Shown piece after piece: positions 14,098 to 17,729 of a stretch of DNA of 17,729 bases. A program made the translations under genes and the position numbers. Within the stretch, counting starts at the first letter, position 1. Each line of letters begins with the position of its first letter. The DNA comes from an uncultured Desulfobacterium sp. GTDB lineage: Bacteria; Desulfobacterota; Desulfobacteria; Desulfobacterales; Desulfobacteraceae. The stretch is taken from the NCBI GenBank assembly GCA_937124525.1, contig CAKZLA010000340.1, forward strand, positions 1 through 17,729, in the 5' to 3' direction. The notes beneath the pieces were generated by a model, which was not told where the DNA came from, did not search any database, and worked only from the letters and a program-made list of their open reading frames with translations.

Positions 14098-14128
14098 GAA
14101 CATGGGTAATGCTCAATTGCCCATGTTC
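14098..14128 (-). terminator. Hairpin overlapping the stop codon of the helicase gene
   Basis: GAACATGGG (14098-14106) and CCCATGTTC (14120-14128) are a perfect 9-bp stem; the stop codon (14113-14115 on the minus strand) is in the 13-nt loop. Minus-strand sequence after the stem is not a U-run, so it may be an RNA-end structure rather than a classical terminator. Confidence 0.5.
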
Positions 14129-17100
14129 ATTTTATGGGGAAAATGAAAAACAGCATCCTGAGCCTCACAATGTGCCATCAATCGTTTGAAACAACTGTTT
14201 TTTATCAACATGGTTTCCGAATCCGGGATCATGGAAAAAAAGACCTGGCTGCCAATGACAATCAATTTGGTTCTGGCCCGGGTCATGGCCACATTGAGTC
14301 GGTGGGGGCTGTTTAAAAACTCACTGTTCAGGTGATCCGGATCAGAAGAGGTCATGCCAAAAAAAATCACATCCCGCTCTGCTCCCTGGACCCGTTCCAC
14401 CGTATCCACCAGGGGAAGACAAGGGGTGCCCGGAAACATGGCATCCCCATCCCGGTCCAATTGAGCCCCCAGTTTTTTTAAAATGGCATTGTTCTGGGCC
14501 CGGTGGGGCGAAATCAACGCCATGTCATGGGGAGGTATCCTGTAAGCATGCATCAATCTATGGGCCAGGGCCACCATGAGATCTGCTTCCATGTCCGATT
14601 GCTGGGAACACCCATGGTGATCCGTTAACACCATCACCACCGGCTTTTCCGGGTCCAGAATTTTATCCAGGAAGGCCTCCCGGGAAATTGTTTTCCCATT
14701 TATTTCAAAGGCTCGGGGGGCTTCATGCACCCTGCCGTGGACAGCCCCCCCGGAGTGGGGGTAATCCGCGTCCACATCCAGAGGGAGACCATTGTGGGCA
14801 TGTCCAGATTGCCCCGGGGGAAAATTATCCAGGCAAAGCCTTGCCCGGGCCCTGTCCGGGGCGGGATACAATGCATTTTCATACCAGGTCCTGGCAGGGA
14901 AAATACAGATTTCACGGTTCATGCGATAGGTGGTATCAAGGGTGACCTGATGAGATACAGGGTAGCGACGCAAAAAATTGGATAGAATGGACTGATCCAG
15001 CCGGGGTCCACCCGAGCCTGTGGCTGGCCCCACCCCACTCTCATTTCCTGGGGCATGAACAGTCCCCGTAAATTTTTCGCTTCCATTTTTCCAGTTTTTC
15101 TGGGTTTCATGGGCCGTGTAATCCCCCAGTACAATGGGAGGCAACTGGTTGACATCCCCCAGAAACAGAAAATGTCCCCTGCCATACATCAGCCCCAGCA
15201 GGGCCTGGGGCAGCGGCACCTGGGAGGCCTCATCAAAAACAACCCAGTCCAGGGCCCGGGGAAACCCCTTATTTTTACTGTTAAAGAGGTTATAAAATCC
15301 ATATCCAGTGGCCCCGAGAATCAGCCAGGGCCGTCCGGGAAGATCTTGGGCATCCATGGAAAATTCCACTTCCATGGGTGGCCCATCTTTCCCTTTATTG
15401 CGAGTCTGCCCCGGGAGCTTATCATCATCGATTGTGCTTTCCGTGGATCTTGCCTGGCCCCATTTGACACATTGTCCGGGAAAGGCCCCGGGTAGATATT
15501 CATTCACCAGGCCCACCACCTTTTCCAGCACCGAATCAATGGCCTGGTGGGTCAGGGCACTGACACCAATGCGCAGGGGCTTTCCGGCTCCATGGGCCTG
15601 GAGAATCAGGGCAATTAAAATCCATCCCAACAGATGGGTTTTTCCCGTTCCAGGCGGTCCCTGAATCATGCTGGTGTGGTATAGAAAAGGCAAGGTCAAT
15701 GCCCTTTGCTGGGAAGGATTCAAGCCGTGGGGATATTGTTCAAGCCATTTTTTTACCCAGGCAAAGGAGGCATTTGAGCGTTTTCCTCCTCCATTCCCAG
15801 CCAAAAGCTGCCGCAGCATCTCATTCCCATGATTTTCAAAAAGCGCAGTGGCCGCATGGCTAAGTTTTGCCTGATTCCAATCCCTGATATCCTCTTCCAG
15901 GGAATACCAAAGGCTTTTATTTACATTCAATTTTCCGGATCGGGACAACAGAGCAACCTCACCGGCATCCAGATCATATTCATCCACGATCACTGGAAAG
16001 CCCCCCTGGATATCGGCCATGCCGTGGGGCACAAGCTTTAAGAAATCCCCCTTGCGAAATTTGGCAGGCTGGGTCTTGTCAGAGGTTTTAAAGATGGATA
16101 GAAATCGTCCTTCCGGGCCCAACCTGGTCTTATCAAAGCGCAGGTATCCCAATGCCCGAAATCGCAGCATCCGCTCTTCCAGGGGCTGCTCCTGGAGAAT
16201 TAATATATTATCTTCCTTTAATCGCCTCTCTTCTTTAATAAAGGTCAAATAAGGTTTCAGCCTCTCATCTGTGTGGGACTTGTTTTCCCAGTCCGGTATC
16301 CATTGACTGTCCAAATGAGTGGTGGCCAGGCCATAAAGATCAGCCATGATGGAGAGCTGATTTTTCACCCGGGAGGCCATATCTTCCACTGTCATCCCAT
16401 GGCCATGGTGGTGATGAAACAGGGTTTGGGGGGGCTTTATGTCAGGAGGGTTCATGCCCAGTACATGGGCCAGGGTATAAAGGGAAATCACCCCGGGAGC
16501 GGGCATATAAAAATGGGATTTAAACACCTGCTTTAAATCCGTCCATGGGGAGGGCTGGGTCTGCCATAAAAAAGGACATCCCTTTTCCCCCTGGGCTGTT
16601 CCCCATTGGCCAATGAGCTGGGGAGTTCCGGCCCCAAAGTGGAAAAGATGAGTTCCATGTCCGTACTCGTCCCACACCTTGGATATCCCCTGGGAGAAAG
16701 TCTGCCACACCGCCCTTCGCTCTTCTTTGGTTTCCATGGTCCACACATTAAATTCCAGGGGTTCGCCTGCACCGGGTGATATCACCTGCCACCCCAGCAC
16801 CCAGGGCAGCCCGATTAAAGGGTCTTTTTCCACATGGATGATGCATGCCAAGGAGATGTCCCGGGGAAATAAACGAGTGCGTTTTTCATGGAGAACAATG
16901 TGATTTTTTAGAAAAGCATCGCACCACCCCATGAGCTTTTTCTGCTGCTGTGGTGTAAAGTCCATGAAATTGTCCGATGCATGGTCCCCGGATTCACTGG
17001 ATATTTTTTCCAAAATGGCATGGGTTTCTTTCAAGGTGGTGCAGCCTGCCTGGCGCAACTTCATCAACTCCCCCGGGGTTAACCCCGGTAAAAACTGAAT

Positions 17101-17729
17101 CTCTTCATTTTCCAGGGCATTGTCATGGCAAAAGACAAATCCGTCACAGGAAACGCAATGGGATTGGAGCCTGTGGTCAGCTTCCATGGGTGGGCTTGAT
17201 AAAATAGACAAAAAGGTCTTAAAAAGCATGGGAAAAGCGGCAAGGTAAGACCCAAGATCAAATTCATGGATTTCATATTTAAATCCCCCCATTGAAAAAT
17301 CTTGACCATGGGAGCTGCCTCCGATTACATGGGAGGGTGAAGAAGCATCCAGCCCAGACTCAGATTCATCCGCCAGGGTCGTGGACGTCTCCCATGGCGG
17401 GGTAATTAAAAATCCCTGCTGGGCCACCCGGGCCGGAAGCCCATGGTGATCAATTATTTCTTCCAGAAGACGGGCGTAAAAGGCCACCTGCCACTTGTGA
17501 TGATACCCCGGAGTTCTGCTGTTTTTAATGTCCCCCACCCCAATGACAACCCGGAATGGGCCATGGTTCCGGCAATGGCCTTCCTTGGATTTTTCATCAT
17601 CTCTGGCATTTCCTGGTTCTAAAACAGTGGAGTCGAGATCACTTTGTGAATCGGGGTTATTCCCGGACCAATCACCACTTCCGGGATCATCACAGCATTG
17701 CTGTGCCTTGTGGACTTCTGGAACGGGGA
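14113..17729 (-). CDS. Giant RecB-like nuclease / RNase H-like / SF1 helicase protein (TM0106 type, N-terminus outside window)
   Basis: 1204 residues are visible and the frame is still open at the right edge, so the true start lies outside; a GTG at 17538 is internal. Order on the minus strand: a RecB-family nuclease end with motif III GVGDIKNS (near 17524-17538) and KWQVAFYARLL; a cysteine cluster C-x2-C-x5-C (HCVSCDGFVFC, about 17128-17160), as in iron-sulfur nucleases, plus helix-hairpin residues; an RNase H-like segment (about 16800-16860); a linker; then a superfamily 1 helicase with Walker A GPPGTGKTH (15634-15660), DEAS (15223-15234), GDVNQLPP, TYRMN and the motif V/VI block VERVQGAERDV with VAMTRART (near 14280). 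This is the TM0106/Dna2-Upf1-like architecture for nucleic-acid processing or repair. The RNase H-like catalytic residues look altered. Confidence 0.88.
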   Translation of the reverse strand, partial: PVPEVHKAQQCCDDPGSGDWSGNNPDSQSDLDSTVLEPGNARDDEKSKEGHCRNHGPFRVVIGVGDIKNSRTPGYHHKWQVAFYARLLEEIIDHHGLPARVAQQGFLITPPWETSTTLADESESGLDASSPSHVIGGSSHGQDFSMGGFKYEIHEFDLGSYLAAFPMLFKTFLSILSSPPMEADHRLQSHCVSCDGFVFCHDNALENEEIQFLPGLTPGELMKLRQAGCTTLKETHAILEKISSESGDHASDNFMDFTPQQQKKLMGWCDAFLKNHIVLHEKRTRLFPRDISLACIIHVEKDPLIGLPWVLGWQVISPGAGEPLEFNVWTMETKEERRAVWQTFSQGISKVWDEYGHGTHLFHFGAGTPQLIGQWGTAQGEKGCPFLWQTQPSPWTDLKQVFKSHFYMPAPGVISLYTLAHVLGMNPPDIKPPQTLFHHHHGHGMTVEDMASRVKNQLSIMADLYGLATTHLDSQWIPDWENKSHTDERLKPYLTFIKEERRLKEDNILILQEQPLEERMLRFRALGYLRFDKTRLGPEGRFLSIFKTSDKTQPAKFRKGDFLKLVPHGMADIQGGFPVIVDEYDLDAGEVALLSRSGKLNVNKSLWYSLEEDIRDWNQAKLSHAATALFENHGNEMLRQLLAGNGGGKRSNASFAWVKKWLEQYPHGLNPSQQRALTLPFLYHTSMIQGPPGTGKTHLLGWILIALILQAHGAGKPLRIGVSALTHQAIDSVLEKVVGLVNEYLPGAFPGQCVKWGQARSTESTIDDDKLPGQTRNKGKDGPPMEVEFSMDAQDLPGRPWLILGATGYGFYNLFNSKNKGFPRALDWVVFDEASQVPLPQALLGLMYGRGHFLFLGDVNQLPPIVLGDYTAHETQKNWKNGSEKFTGTVHAPGNESGVGPATGSGGPRLDQSILSNFLRRYPVSHQVTLDTTYRMNREICIFPARTWYENALYPAPDRARARLCLDNFPPGQSGHAHNGLPLDVDADYPHSGGAVHGRVHEAPRAFEINGKTISREAFLDKILDPEKPVVMVLTDHHGCSQQSDMEADLMVALAHRLMHAYRIPPHDMALISPHRAQNNAILKKLGAQLDRDGDAMFPGTPCLPLVDTVERVQGAERDVIFFGMTSSDPDHLNSEFLNSPHRLNVAMTRARTKLIVIGSQVFFSMIPDSETMLIKNSCFKRLMAHCEAQDAVFHFPHKMNMGN

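Noticed and set aside
1..17729. CRISPR array or phage/defence island
   Set aside because: No regularly spaced direct repeats and no phage or Cas genes. The nuclease/helicase gene alone is not evidence of a defence island.

Overview
The window looks like chromosomal DNA of a strictly anaerobic Gram-negative bacterium, most plausibly a sulfate-reducing Desulfobacterota of the Desulfobacteraceae type. That placement is an inference from gene style: a CoA-disulfide/persulfide reductase with a rhodanese tail, a DUF4197 protein, a BCCT transporter, a divergent acyl-CoA synthetase, a GAF-ANTAR regulator and near-balanced base composition. No phylogenetic marker gene is present, so the rank is uncertain. 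There is no phage, IS transposase or CRISPR array. The protein genes look like ordinary chromosomal genes; the unusual material lies between them.

Layout. Bases 2-1249 hold the 3' part of a pyridine nucleotide-disulfide reductase fused to rhodanese. Next come fxsA (1534-1926) and a small nitroreductase (2103-2627). Convergent to it is an OleD-like SDR/3beta-HSD reductase (2796-3797, minus). A tRNA-Gly(GCC) with its own promoter (4073-4147) precedes an atypical AMP-forming acyl-CoA synthetase (4305-5825), which is followed closely by a three-helix membrane protein (5835-6173). On the minus strand follow DUF4197 (6329-7117), a small three-cysteine protein (7202-7534), a TPR protein (7721-8974) and a BCCT transporter (9408-10955). 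On the plus strand are a YdcZ/DUF606-type DMT protein (11796-12233) and a GAF-ANTAR regulator (12479-13210). The minus strand then carries a cold-shock protein (13590-13790) and the C-terminal 1204 residues of a very large RecB-nuclease/RNase H-like/SF1 helicase protein (14113 to beyond the right edge).

Two genes run off the window: the reductase lacks its N-terminal FAD domain on the left, and the helicase lacks its N-terminus on the right. The GTG at 17538 is not the helicase start, because the reading frame stays open to the end of the window.

The most notable non-gene content is a mosaic family of intergenic repeats. Three sequence modules recur in different orders and orientations in intergenic gaps around 1981-2070, 2640-2775, 3826-3964, 11013-11192 and 13207-13375. 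Module 1 occurs twice, with an ungapped 75-nt match. Module 2 occurs three times, up to about 87 nt long. Module 3 occurs three times and contains a hairpin with one compensatory base-pair change. One module unit is flanked by the 9-bp direct repeat ATAACTGCC, the first copy of which overlaps the stop codon of the GAF-ANTAR gene. I do not recognise this family. Several intergenic hairpins act, or could act, as terminators or leader structures. A 20-bp dyad fills the spacer of the predicted GAF-ANTAR promoter.
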